DNA of 64,000 bases from Leptospiraceae bacterium (GCA_024233875.1 JACKPB010000004.1:248001-312000); one strand, 5' to 3'. Shown: positions 36,886 through 46,443, counted from the stretch's first letter. The notes: generated from the letters alone by a model not told the origin. Numbers and translations are program-made.

Positions 36886-38370
36886 ATGAAAAAGAAAAAA
36901 TCAGAGGTTTTCAAAGACAATATAGCTACATTCAAAGAAATTTCCTTGGACCTATCTGATGATTCCAAACTAAAAGAATTGGTAGTTTTTCGCGATGGAA
37001 AGTATTTTCTTGAAGCGGACAAACTCAATAATCTAGTCACTCAATCCAGGAATTTAAACTTACTCATCGATTCGGCCAGATCCATAATGGCAGAAATGGG
37101 ATTGGACTCCCTACTCGGTCTCATTATAGAGACAGTGACCTATGTGATGGATGCGGATCGGGCCACCTTATTTCTCGTCGATAAAGAAAAAAACGAGCTC
37201 TGGTCGAGAGTTGCCATAGGATTGGGAAATCATCAGGAAATCCGGATTCCTTTTGGAGTAGGGATTGCGGGGTTTGTGGGACAATCCAAAGAAACTGTTA
37301 ATATCAAAGACGCATACAACGATTCCCGTTTCAATCCCGCTAACGACAAGAGAACTGGGTATCGGACCAAGTCCATTCTCTGCATGCCTGTTTACAATCC
37401 CCTCGGAGAAATCATTGGTGTCATTCAGGTTCTCAATAAACTTCATAGTGACCACTTCACCGAATCGGATGAAAATCTTTTAGGTGCCTATAGTTCACTA
37501 GCGGGAATTTCAATAGCGAATGCTCAGGCTTATGATGAACTTCAGAAAGAGAGAGACCTTCTGGAAGTGAGGGTCAAGGAAAGAACCAGAGACTTAGAAG
37601 AGTCTAGAAAGAAGTCTGATGAACTTTTGTTGAACATTCTACCTGTTACTATTGCGGACGAACTCAAGATTGATGGTAAAGTAAAGCCTAAATCTTATGA
37701 AATGGTATCCGTCTTATTCACTGACTTTAAAGGGTTTACAAAAATTTCAGAGAATATGGAACCCACCGAAATTTTAAATGAATTGGATCTATGTTTCTAC
37801 AGATTCGATATGTTGATGGAACGATTCAATTTAGAAAAGATCAAAACAATTGGAGATGCATATATGTGTGCGGGTGGGATTCCAACCGCCAATCAAACGA
37901 ATCCTATTGATGCAGTCCTCGCAGGGTTGGAAATTCAAAAATTTATGGACAATCTCAGGATATCCAAAATTGCAGAAGGGAAGAACTACTGGGAACTACG
38001 ATTGGGAATCCATACTGGACCGGTAATAGCAGGAGTTGTCGGTCAGAAAAAATTTGCATACGATATCTGGGGAGATACCGTCAATACAGCCAGTAGGATG
38101 GAATCCTCAGGTCAGCCCGGCAAAATCAATGTATCCTCCTTTACTTACAAATACATTCATACCCTTTTTGATTGCACGTATCGGGGGAAGATTCCGGCAA
38201 AAAACAAAGGAGATATAGAAATGTACTTTGTGGAAAGAATCAAACCGGAACTTTCTATCGATGGAGAAGGACTTCAGCCCAATGACAAATTCTTAAGACT
38301 TGTAGAAGAGTATTCTCAAAATGGTTACCCCGATTCACCCAATGAATTAAATAAATCCATTTCCTCTTAA
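36886..38370 (+). CDS. GAF-domain adenylate cyclase, class III
   Basis: A 494-residue enzyme: a GAF domain (about 60-205), a short coiled coil, and a class III cyclase domain (about 262-440). Metal-binding Asp residues are in LFTDFKGFT and TIGDAYM. A Lys two residues before the TIGD and the Asp in YDIWGD choose ATP over GTP, and NTASRME supplies the transition-state residues. The GAF has VLNKLHSDHFTESDE, which matches the NKxnFx3DE signature of cNMP-binding GAFs. cAMP feedback is therefore plausible. It follows the phosphatase gene closely. Confidence 0.92.
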   Translation: MKKKKSEVFKDNIATFKEISLDLSDDSKLKELVVFRDGKYFLEADKLNNLVTQSRNLNLLIDSARSIMAEMGLDSLLGLIIETVTYVMDADRATLFLVDKEKNELWSRVAIGLGNHQEIRIPFGVGIAGFVGQSKETVNIKDAYNDSRFNPANDKRTGYRTKSILCMPVYNPLGEIIGVIQVLNKLHSDHFTESDENLLGAYSSLAGISIANAQAYDELQKERDLLEVRVKERTRDLEESRKKSDELLLNILPVTIADELKIDGKVKPKSYEMVSVLFTDFKGFTKISENMEPTEILNELDLCFYRFDMLMERFNLEKIKTIGDAYMCAGGIPTANQTNPIDAVLAGLEIQKFMDNLRISKIAEGKNYWELRLGIHTGPVIAGVVGQKKFAYDIWGDTVNTASRMESSGQPGKINVSSFTYKYIHTLFDCTYRGKIPAKNKGDIEMYFVERIKPELSIDGEGLQPNDKFLRLVEEYSQNGYPDSPNELNKSISS

Positions 38371-38425
38371 AAATGATTTGTCAAAATCAAATCATTTCTC
38401 ATTTTTTAGCAAACAAGGAGAGAAA

Positions 38426-39475
38426 ATGCTTAAATATCTTCATTTTTTCCTGATCTTTCTATTTTTGATCGATTGTGCATCCACTGTAAAGATTCCTATA
38501 GTAAAATCAACCCCCAAAGGCTTTGAGAACTTCATAGGCTCGGGTCGGGATCTCGGTCTTTACGTTTACAAGTCTGAATCTGCTAATCTTGCTGAAGTTT
38601 CAGATTGGAAGAAAGTGATTCAGGGTGAAGTGATTGAATCCATTCGGAAGAAAGGTTATTTCAATCTTGTTGATATGAGTTCCAGGGAAAATCGACTCAA
38701 AGAAATCGCTTACTCCCAACTTATGGGCAAAGGAAAAGACATCAGTAAGGAACTTTCTGTAGATGTTCTCCTTTTTATAGAGATTCCCCAATCTCCGGCC
38801 TCTGAGTGTAGAAACTACTCTAATGTGAAAACAAGACAGGTCTGCAATCGATACGATGCCAATGGGAGATGTCTCAACTACATCGAACAAAATTACACCC
38901 AGTACGGAAAACAACTTTCTTATACTGTATTCGTAAAAGCCCGATTGGTGAATTTGGAAACAGGAGAAAATCTGGAAAATACCAATTCAAGCCCTGCGAT
39001 TTTAAAAACAGAATCAGAATCTCCCAATTTCGACTGTCCCTCATCTCTGGAGGGATTTAAGATGGCTCTGGACAAAGCTACCTCCGAGCTTTCCAATAAT
39101 TTATCCCCAACTATGGAAGACATGGAAGTTCCTATCTATGATGACGGTGATGGAATTTCGGACTCCGATATAAAAAGTGAAGTCAAAGGTCTCCTCTCAA
39201 CAGGCAACAAATGGCTCTCAACAGACAAACCGAATCTGGAACAGGCAAAAACCCAATGGGAAAAAGCTCTCCGTATCTCAGGTGGGTCTTCTACGAGTGC
39301 ATATTGGAACCTGGGAGTGTATCACTGGTCTAAGGGAGATGTGCGAAAAGCAGAAGAGAATTTTAAAAAAGCTGAAAATCAGGGCGGTCCCGACTGGCTG
39401 GATTCGAACAAAAGAAACATCCTCTCCATTTTCGAATCTGAAAAGAAAAGAATTATCGATGAAGAAGACAATTGA
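38426..39475 (+). CDS. Putative lipoprotein with C-terminal TPR
   Basis: A 349-residue exported protein. The hydrophobic leader ends in FLIDC (Cys at about residue 17), a permissive spirochaetal lipobox. The middle part (about 60-240) resembles lipoproteins that bind regulators at the outer membrane, and residues 250-340 contain a TPR-like pair (AYWNLGVYHWSKGDVRKAEENF). I place the start at 38426, preceded by AAGGAG 5 bases away, rather than an ATG 48 bases earlier. It follows the cyclase gene on the same strand. Confidence 0.7.
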   Translation: MLKYLHFFLIFLFLIDCASTVKIPIVKSTPKGFENFIGSGRDLGLYVYKSESANLAEVSDWKKVIQGEVIESIRKKGYFNLVDMSSRENRLKEIAYSQLMGKGKDISKELSVDVLLFIEIPQSPASECRNYSNVKTRQVCNRYDANGRCLNYIEQNYTQYGKQLSYTVFVKARLVNLETGENLENTNSSPAILKTESESPNFDCPSSLEGFKMALDKATSELSNNLSPTMEDMEVPIYDDGDGISDSDIKSEVKGLLSTGNKWLSTDKPNLEQAKTQWEKALRISGGSSTSAYWNLGVYHWSKGDVRKAEENFKKAENQGGPDWLDSNKRNILSIFESEKKRIIDEEDN

Positions 39476-39478
39476 TTT

Positions 39479-41536
39479 TCAAGTCTCTTCTTGAAATGAA
39501 ATCCTGAGTATGGAAAAGTCATCAGAGAAACTTCCATACTTTAAGATTTCTTCCAGGATTCCATAGATTCTACCTTCAGCTTTCTCTACTACTTCAGGAA
39601 TTTTTTCCGGAATAGTTCGTATGGTCAAACCACTTCGATCTTCTTTTTCTACTTCCAGGTCTTCTCTTCCATCCGAAGCACAGATAAATATATCTCCTTT
39701 TTGAAACCTAAAGCTCTCAATTTGTAGATTGTAGTCGTTTCCGAAAAATCCAATTTTTTTCAAATCGGAATCTCCCGAAAGAAAATTCGCCTTCCCATCT
39801 CTGTAAAGTATCGGGGAAGGATGTTCTGCATTTACATACTTCATAAGTCCGGTTTCATCTTCAATGATTCCCAGAAATACCGAAATTAGCATGGCACCAT
39901 CAAACCCCTCAAAGATAGTTTGAAGATCCATAAACGCCATCCGGATAAGATCCTCAGGTTTTAGGCTCATTTCTTTAGTAGATCTGATTCCACTCAGAAT
40001 CGAACGAAAAACAGCCCCGAGAACTATGGCACCTCCGGCTCCCTGAAGAGATTTTCCCATAGCATCAGCATTCAAGAATACAGTATAAGGTTTCCCTGAA
40101 AGGATCAAATTTTCAAAAATTGAAATGTCTCCTCCGATTTCATAAGTTTTTTTATTGAATTCGAATTTCTTTTTTTGTCTTGTCAGATGATCTATTTTTA
40201 TTGTTCTGCTTCGGTTTGTATTTTTTTGGAAGGGACGCGCCAGTTGAGAAATCAAATAGTAATCAGCATCCTGTCGATTTTTCAATTCATTGACTTCCCT
40301 AAGTCTTATCAAAAGTTCTTCTGTTCTATGTCTGACTTTCTCTTCGAGATGCAGATTCACATTATTTAGTTTCTGATTGGATTTCTTTAGTCTGTTGGCA
40401 TACGCGATCAATCCCAGTCGGATCTTTTTACTGTAGTACAAAGTCATCCAGAGAAGACTGGTCAGAAATCCAAACATTCCCCAGTGAGCTACCATATCCC
40501 CTGTAAAAAAAACTGTTATGCGCAGGATATCAATCATGGATACAAAACTTAAAAAAATCAAACCTATACCGATAGAAATTGCCGCAGGATTTTTTCTTTT
40601 GATTTCTCTACCTATCCAGTAAAGCAAAAGAAATATACCGACTGCTACTGAAATGTTGAATGGGATCAATGTCTTCCAGAGTGGGAATACATTCATGAAA
40701 TCGAGTAGAAAGGATATGATTCCAAAGAAAAAATAATAAAGAATCAATAAAATTGCCAATTTCTTTTGAGTCTTTCGAAATGCTATGTACAAAAAAGTAA
40801 GTAAGTAGGAAGGTGAAAAGTACAGGGCAAAGATTTCTAATTTGTACCTCAAACCTGTGGAAGGTAAGTAGAATTGGGATAAAGGATTGATCGCAAATAA
40901 CCAGATACTAAAATTAAGTAAAAATATACCCAAAGAAAGATAGAAAGAATCATATTTGTAGATAAAAAATATATAAACCAAAATGCTTCCGAATACAAAA
41001 GATATGATAGAGATTGCGAGGCCCGGAAGGCTTTCCCGAAGCATATCTGTTCCTAGATCTGAATAGTCACCGTATGTAGGTAGTTTTGTGTAAAATGGTG
41101 ATTCATTGTAAAATTCAATAATGAGTTCCTTATCTATTTTTTCTCGATCCAATTCTATAAATAAAGAAATAAAGCCTTTAAAATTTCCGGGTTGAAAGTT
41201 TTCCTTTGAACAGTTTTGAAATATTTTAGATCTTTCCTGAAATACTTTGATGCAGTCCGAGACTCTACTAAAATATAGAGTTGGTGATTTGAAGTTTTGA
41301 TCGGAAAGATTTGTTTTGATATAAAAGTGTATTGTCCCCTCCGAACGGGAGAGAATCTCATCTCCGGGAATAGAAATCCAGTCCGAGTCTTCAGGAAATT
41401 CGGGCGACTGAGATTCGGAGAATGGTTTATAGGAATTTGCAAATTGCCATCTTAAGTCTTTGGAAATCAAAGCATTTGAGAAAAGTAAAAATACCCAGAT
41501 GGGAATGAAAGAAATCTTAAGGTAGAAATTTCTCAT
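39479..41536 (-). CDS. 7TMR-DISM-like membrane protein with a SpoIIE-type phosphatase domain
   Basis: A 685-residue membrane sensor: signal peptide (1-25), extracytoplasmic beta domain (about 26-180), seven membrane helices (about 185-385), coiled coil, and a PP2C domain (about 440-685). The PP2C motifs are EIGGD, NADAMGKSLQGAGGAI and CASDGREDLE. The second differs from the usual IADVSGHG, so activity is not certain. It converges with the lipoprotein gene (3-base gap). Ligand and target are unknown. Confidence 0.8.
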   Translation of the reverse strand: MRNFYLKISFIPIWVFLLFSNALISKDLRWQFANSYKPFSESQSPEFPEDSDWISIPGDEILSRSEGTIHFYIKTNLSDQNFKSPTLYFSRVSDCIKVFQERSKIFQNCSKENFQPGNFKGFISLFIELDREKIDKELIIEFYNESPFYTKLPTYGDYSDLGTDMLRESLPGLAISIISFVFGSILVYIFFIYKYDSFYLSLGIFLLNFSIWLFAINPLSQFYLPSTGLRYKLEIFALYFSPSYLLTFLYIAFRKTQKKLAILLILYYFFFGIISFLLDFMNVFPLWKTLIPFNISVAVGIFLLLYWIGREIKRKNPAAISIGIGLIFLSFVSMIDILRITVFFTGDMVAHWGMFGFLTSLLWMTLYYSKKIRLGLIAYANRLKKSNQKLNNVNLHLEEKVRHRTEELLIRLREVNELKNRQDADYYLISQLARPFQKNTNRSRTIKIDHLTRQKKKFEFNKKTYEIGGDISIFENLILSGKPYTVFLNADAMGKSLQGAGGAIVLGAVFRSILSGIRSTKEMSLKPEDLIRMAFMDLQTIFEGFDGAMLISVFLGIIEDETGLMKYVNAEHPSPILYRDGKANFLSGDSDLKKIGFFGNDYNLQIESFRFQKGDIFICASDGREDLEVEKEDRSGLTIRTIPEKIPEVVEKAEGRIYGILEEILKYGSFSDDFSILRISFQEET

Positions 41537-41699
41537 AGAAAGCGGTGTACCAAATCTTTAGAATTCGGAAATAAAAATAATTTAAAAATCAGGATTTTTG
41601 TTTTTTTCTTTCCTTTCTTCCACCAAAAGTTGGAAAAAAAAGAAGAGAATTTGTATTTATCCACTTGATTCCCATTTAGAAAATGAAAAATTCAGATTT

Positions 41700-42527
41700 A
41701 TGAATTCCCATCTCCTCCTGAAAGAATACTCAGATCTGCTCTCGGATTTATCAAAACTCGTTGAGGAAGATAAGTTTCCTGTATTTAAGTATTCTGAAGA
41801 AAGAAACCCCGATTCTTTTTATTTTAAATGGGAATCCCTTCCGGAAGTCACAGAAACAAAAACAATAGAGAAAAAACCCCGGATACTAACTCCGGGCTCC
41901 CGAAATATCACCTGCAGACTCTGTCCGGATCGATCTACCGGAATTCGAAATTTTCTCAGCATAGGGAAGCTTCCCTATCTGGTTTTGCACTACACGGGTG
42001 AGTTTCGACCTTCCCAACCTTCTTTCAGTAAGACTCGAAAGGATCAGATCTTTCGCAGCTTTGACTCCGAGGATCTCTTCTCCCGGATGGTAGAAAAAGT
42101 TTTTTCCCTGAATTGGAAGGATTTTTTCTACCAGGAATTTCCGGGGTGCAATTTCAACCCCGATCGATCTACCCTGGAAAATTGGGACAAGAGGATGAAC
42201 TCCTGTCTTTCGCAGGTAAAGCAAACCATAGAAGAAAATGAGATTCGTGCAGTTCTCATTACAGGTGGTGCGGCGGTACTACACTATGGTAGGGAGAAAG
42301 CTCATTCACTCACAGGAGTGATTCAGGATCTGGATTTGGGAGGAATGCAAATTCCTTCTATGGTCATCCGATCACCGGATGCAGTCCTCTCTCTAGAGAA
42401 AAAAAGGAAAAGTCTGGAGAAAAATAAAAACACTCCGGAATACAAATCTGCCCGGGAAGAAGAAAATCGGGTAAAATTAGAAATAGTGAAGTACTTACAG
42501 GTTTTCAAAGACAGGTTTTTCCTTTGA
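41700..42527 (+). CDS. Uracil-DNA-glycosylase-like Fe-S protein lacking clear catalytic motifs
   Basis: A 275-residue protein with the four-Cys pattern of family 4 uracil-DNA glycosylases: CRLC near residue 78, then PGCNFNPDRS and MNSCLSQV (Cys-x18-Cys), followed by the VLITGGAAVLHYG helix. The catalytic regions differ. GEFRP stands where GEAPG is usual, and RSPDAVL where HPS is usual. It could be an Fe-S DNA-binding relative. I use the ATG at 41700. A TTG 102 bases upstream gives an odd basic leader. Overlaps priA by 4 bases. Confidence 0.6.
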   Translation: MNSHLLLKEYSDLLSDLSKLVEEDKFPVFKYSEERNPDSFYFKWESLPEVTETKTIEKKPRILTPGSRNITCRLCPDRSTGIRNFLSIGKLPYLVLHYTGEFRPSQPSFSKTRKDQIFRSFDSEDLFSRMVEKVFSLNWKDFFYQEFPGCNFNPDRSTLENWDKRMNSCLSQVKQTIEENEIRAVLITGGAAVLHYGREKAHSLTGVIQDLDLGGMQIPSMVIRSPDAVLSLEKKRKSLEKNKNTPEYKSAREEENRVKLEIVKYLQVFKDRFFL

Positions 42528-44473
42528 TTCAATATGCAGATATCGCATTGAACCTTCCTTTCCGATCGGAAGAAACTCTCACTTACGAAATTCCCCCAAC
42601 TATGAAAAACCTTCAGGTGGGATGTCGGGTGGAAGTTCCGCTCAGAAAAAGAAAAGAAGAAGGTGTCGTGTTGGGAATGCATTACAATATGCCTAACTAC
42701 GATACCAAACAAATTCTTCGACAGATTGATAAATTTTCTATCCTCACCGAAGATCAAATCACTCTAGCTTATTGGATGAAAGACTATTATCTAAGTACTC
42801 TCGGTGAATGTCTTTACAAAATGATCCCTGCGGGAAGAAGGAATCAGAGTACAGGGCTTGCCCCTATGGGTTCACCTGATTTACTTGTATTGAATGATGA
42901 ACAGAAAATAGTCTATGAGTCTATAAGGGATTCAAAAGAAAATTCTATACATCTTATTTATGGTATTACGGGTAGTGGAAAGACAGAAATCTATATTCAT
43001 CTCCTTCATGATTTGCTGGCTAATACTGAAAAATCAGCAATTCTATTGGTTCCCGAAATATCAATCTCCGTTCAGATCCTCCAGAGACTCGAAGTAATAT
43101 TTGAAAATCAATTGGCTCTTCTGCATAGCTCACTGAAGACATCTGAAAGATTTAAGAATTATCTTTCTGTACTACGTGGAGAGAAACGTATCATTGTGGG
43201 GACACGCTCTGCAATTTTCGCCCCGGTCAAAGATCTCGGTCTCATCATCCTCGATGAGGAACACGATTCTTCTTATAAGGAGCATTCCAATCCCCGCTAT
43301 CATGCCCGTCAGATAGCCCAGCAAAGAATAAAAGCCTTCCATGCTAGATTGGTTCTCGGAAGTGCCACCCCTTCGATTGAATCATTTTACTTTGCCAAAC
43401 GGGATGTAATACAGTTGCATAGAATTACACGTAGAGCCGGAAATGCTATTCTTCCTGAAGTCACAATTGTCAGGAAAAGAGAAAACAATGAAGTTGTGGG
43501 TCAGGATCTTCTGTTTAAGATCAAACAAAGATTGGAGAGAAAGGAACAGGTTGTCATCCTCCTGAATCGAAGAGGTTACAGTCCGCTTGTTTACAATAAA
43601 AAAACTGAGAAATTTTTAGAATGTCCCAAATGCACTTCCAATCTCTGCTATCATACAAAGGGAAGGGTAATCTGTCATCTCTGCGGCTATAGCGAAAGTT
43701 ACCAGAAACTTCTCAAAGACAATCCGGAAAGTATTGAACTCATGGGGGCGGGGACACAAAAACTGGAAGAGTACCTTTTAGAAAAATTTCCCGGTATCCG
43801 CCTCGAAAGGTTGGATCAGGACTCCACCTCCAAAAAGGAAATCTTTTTTGAAGTGATCAACCGACTCATTCATAAGGAATTAGATATTCTCACCGGCACC
43901 CAAATGATAGCTAAGGGACTCGATGCGGAAGGAGTGACTCTGGTCGGTGTGATCAATGCTTCTACCGGCCTCGGACTACCCGATTTTCGGGCGAATGAAA
44001 GAGTTTTTGCCTTATTGACTCAGGTTTCCGGACGGGCGGGGAGGGGAGAAAAACGGGGGGAAGTGATCATTGAGACAATGAATACGGATCACAGAGTTTT
44101 TCAATTGGCAAAAGAACAAAATTATGAGACTTTTTTTTCGGAGGAAATTTTAGTGAGAAAAGACCTCGCATATCCCCCATTTTCGAGACTCATTCGGATT
44201 GTATCACGGAGCAAAAATGAAGAGCGCTCGAGGGAATTTCTTGCAAAAGTCTTTACTGAAATCTCTCAATTCCCTTCTGAATTAGGAATAAGAATTCTCG
44301 GACCTGTGGAATGTCCGTTTTATAAGATAGACCAAAATTTTAGAAATCACATTCTAATCAAGGCTCGTCAACTTGAACCCATCAAAGAACATCTCAGAGA
44401 AAAATTGAAAACTTTGTCTTATCCTTCAGGTGTTTATCTTGAAATCGATATAGATCCTATAGACTTGGTGTAA
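42524..44473 (+). CDS. priA: Primosomal helicase PriA
   Basis: A 649-residue replication-restart helicase that reloads DnaB at stalled forks. It has an N-terminal DNA-binding domain (about 1-110), Walker A GITGSGKTE (about 147-155), DEEHD (about 243), and a central zinc region with only one CxxC pair set (CPKC and CHLC, about 368-397). The family's other Cys pairs are replaced. AGTQKLEEYL and SGRAGRGE are intact. The start is TTG, overlapping the UDG-like gene (TTGA). Confidence 0.93.
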   Translation: MIQYADIALNLPFRSEETLTYEIPPTMKNLQVGCRVEVPLRKRKEEGVVLGMHYNMPNYDTKQILRQIDKFSILTEDQITLAYWMKDYYLSTLGECLYKMIPAGRRNQSTGLAPMGSPDLLVLNDEQKIVYESIRDSKENSIHLIYGITGSGKTEIYIHLLHDLLANTEKSAILLVPEISISVQILQRLEVIFENQLALLHSSLKTSERFKNYLSVLRGEKRIIVGTRSAIFAPVKDLGLIILDEEHDSSYKEHSNPRYHARQIAQQRIKAFHARLVLGSATPSIESFYFAKRDVIQLHRITRRAGNAILPEVTIVRKRENNEVVGQDLLFKIKQRLERKEQVVILLNRRGYSPLVYNKKTEKFLECPKCTSNLCYHTKGRVICHLCGYSESYQKLLKDNPESIELMGAGTQKLEEYLLEKFPGIRLERLDQDSTSKKEIFFEVINRLIHKELDILTGTQMIAKGLDAEGVTLVGVINASTGLGLPDFRANERVFALLTQVSGRAGRGEKRGEVIIETMNTDHRVFQLAKEQNYETFFSEEILVRKDLAYPPFSRLIRIVSRSKNEERSREFLAKVFTEISQFPSELGIRILGPVECPFYKIDQNFRNHILIKARQLEPIKEHLREKLKTLSYPSGVYLEIDIDPIDLV

Positions 44474-44497
44474 AGAAAGATCCCGGGAGGAGGGTTC

Positions 44498-45427
44498 ATG
44501 AAATTAGGGTACTTTGGCACGCCGATACACTCGGCTTATCTTCTGGAGAGATTGTATAAAGAAGGCTTTGAAATCCAATTTGTAGTTACCAATCCTGATA
44601 AACCCAGCGGAAGGGGAGGGAAGCTCACACCTTCTCCTACCCGATTGAAAGCAGAAGAGTTGGGAATTCCTGTCTATCATGAAAGTTTGAAGTCTGACTC
44701 AGCAAACGAATTCCTCTCCCGTTTTGAACCTGATTTATGTATTGTATTTGCCTATGGAGCATTGATCTCAGAACAAATTTTTTCCAAACCTCCCTTAGGC
44801 ACCATCAATCTCCATGGTTCACTTCTTCCCGAATACAGGGGAGCGTCTCCTGTTCAGGCGGCGATTCTGGATGGAAAAACCATTTCGGGGATAACTTTAC
44901 AGTACATTACCAAAGAGCTCGATGCGGGAGACATCATCTCAAAGATTGAAATCTCTATAGAGCCGGAAGACAATTTCGGGACCCTACTTCAAAAGATGAC
45001 AGAAAAGGGGACTGATGAGTTGATCCGACTGATAAAAACTCAACCCGGCTTCCGATTTCCGGCAGTCCCTCAGGATCATTCTAAAGCAACCTTTTGCAAA
45101 AAAATTCATTCGGACGATAGAAAATTGAATTTTTCAAATTCTGCGGAAGAACTTCAAAATCGGATTCGGGCCTTCAATCCGGGAAATATCTGCTTTACTA
45201 GTTTTCGTGAAAAAAGATTGAATGTTTATAAGACCCGGATTTTGGATTCAGAGACCGGGGGAGAGGCGGGTACCTATTTTCAGGTGGACAAACGTACACC
45301 GGGTATTGTTACCTCGGACAAAAAAATTCTAGTTTTGGAAGAAATCCAACCGGAAAATAAGAAAAGAATTTCCGGTTCTGATTTTATCAATGGATTTCGA
45401 CCGCAGAATGGAGAGTACTTTCAGTGA
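44498..45427 (+). CDS. fmt: Methionyl-tRNA formyltransferase
   Basis: Formylates initiator Met-tRNA. The 309 residues show VVTNPDKPSGRG, the signature INLHGSLLPEYRGASPVQ (about 105-122, with catalytic Asn and His) and the Asp in LDAGDII (about 147). The C-terminal domain (about 205-309) is the OB-like tRNA-binding part. GGGAGGAGGG lies 4 bases before the ATG. It overlaps the next gene at GTGA and works with Def. Confidence 0.95.
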   Translation: MKLGYFGTPIHSAYLLERLYKEGFEIQFVVTNPDKPSGRGGKLTPSPTRLKAEELGIPVYHESLKSDSANEFLSRFEPDLCIVFAYGALISEQIFSKPPLGTINLHGSLLPEYRGASPVQAAILDGKTISGITLQYITKELDAGDIISKIEISIEPEDNFGTLLQKMTEKGTDELIRLIKTQPGFRFPAVPQDHSKATFCKKIHSDDRKLNFSNSAEELQNRIRAFNPGNICFTSFREKRLNVYKTRILDSETGGEAGTYFQVDKRTPGIVTSDKKILVLEEIQPENKKRISGSDFINGFRPQNGEYFQ

Positions 45428-46443
45428 GTGATGAACTAAACAAACCGGCTTCCAAATTTCGAATCATGTCTCTATCGGGATACATACTTTACTATGGTCT
45501 CGGACTAATGATATTTTTCTTTGCCGCATTTCTTGTGATCGCAGTCCGTACCCGTGGGGATTCAACCCTGATCATGCCCGATCTTGTGGGACAAAATTAT
45601 ATTGAAGTGCACAATGAGCTCATGCGTCTCCGACTTAAGGTTCGATTGGAATCCAAGCGATATCCCGATAAAAATGATGGTGAAATTTTAGCTCAATCCA
45701 TATCTCCGGGCAAAAAACTGGAGTCGGGGAGTAAGCTGTACTTAACTGTAAACAATGGTGTGGATAGAGTGATCGTTCCCAACTTAAAAGGTCAGCAACT
45801 CAATTCCGCCAAAGCGATTTTGGACAAAGTTCTCTCGGGTGAGACTTATGTGAGTATGACAATCGGAGGAATCACCTATGTTCCTCTCACTGAAGGCCTC
45901 ACACCGGATACAATTGTAGATCAAATCCCCGAAGCGGGTAAGAATTGTACTACAAGAGAAAAAGTCTATCTTCTGGTGACAGAAGGGGCAAACCGGGTAG
46001 GGGTTCGTGTGCCTGAGAAAAACGATCTTTTAGGGAAACCTTTCCCCCAGATAGCCATCTCTCTCAATAAAAACAGTCAACCCTTCCGTATCAAAGAGAT
46101 AGTAAAGACAGGCGACAAAAGGGAAAATGGTTTGGTTACCTCTGTAGACAAAAAAGGAGATCTCTTCGAGCTCATTGTATCCCTGTTCCCTATCGGAGAG
46201 AGAAATTATGGAGGGTATGAGACGATCTCCTTCAAACCCTCTAAAAAGACAAATTATTCTGCTAAAGTTTATGACCTCTCTGGATCAGATGGTGTGGGAG
46301 AAGAACTATTTTCCAATCTTGCTATGGATTCGGGAGAGAAGTTTGACTATGTGTTCTACCGGGTAGGGGATCAAAAAGTAGAGTACTACGATGGTGACAA
46401 AAAAGTAGATACCTTCAAGTTCAAGGCGGACTATAAAAAATGA
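45424..46443 (+). CDS. Membrane-anchored PASTA-domain protein
   Basis: A 339-residue protein: a short cytoplasmic N-terminus, one membrane helix (about 17-42), then three PASTA-like repeats. They begin MPDLVGQNYIEVHNEL (about 54), VPNLKGQQLNSAKAIL (about 119) and RVPEKNDLLGKPFPQI (about 197). PASTA domains bind peptidoglycan or beta-lactam-like ligands. There is no kinase domain, unlike PknB. The start is GTG at 45424, overlapping fmt by 4 bases, and the rpe start overlaps its stop by 4. The C-terminal 70 residues are of unknown fold. Confidence 0.88.
   Translation: MSDELNKPASKFRIMSLSGYILYYGLGLMIFFFAAFLVIAVRTRGDSTLIMPDLVGQNYIEVHNELMRLRLKVRLESKRYPDKNDGEILAQSISPGKKLESGSKLYLTVNNGVDRVIVPNLKGQQLNSAKAILDKVLSGETYVSMTIGGITYVPLTEGLTPDTIVDQIPEAGKNCTTREKVYLLVTEGANRVGVRVPEKNDLLGKPFPQIAISLNKNSQPFRIKEIVKTGDKRENGLVTSVDKKGDLFELIVSLFPIGERNYGGYETISFKPSKKTNYSAKVYDLSGSDGVGEELFSNLAMDSGEKFDYVFYRVGDQKVEYYDGDKKVDTFKFKADYKK

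Noticed and set aside
41598..41699. Upstream TTG start of the UDG-like gene
   Set aside because: The added 34 residues are Lys/Phe-rich and unlike a domain. AGGA is only 3 bases from the TTG. The ATG at 41700 fits the family better.
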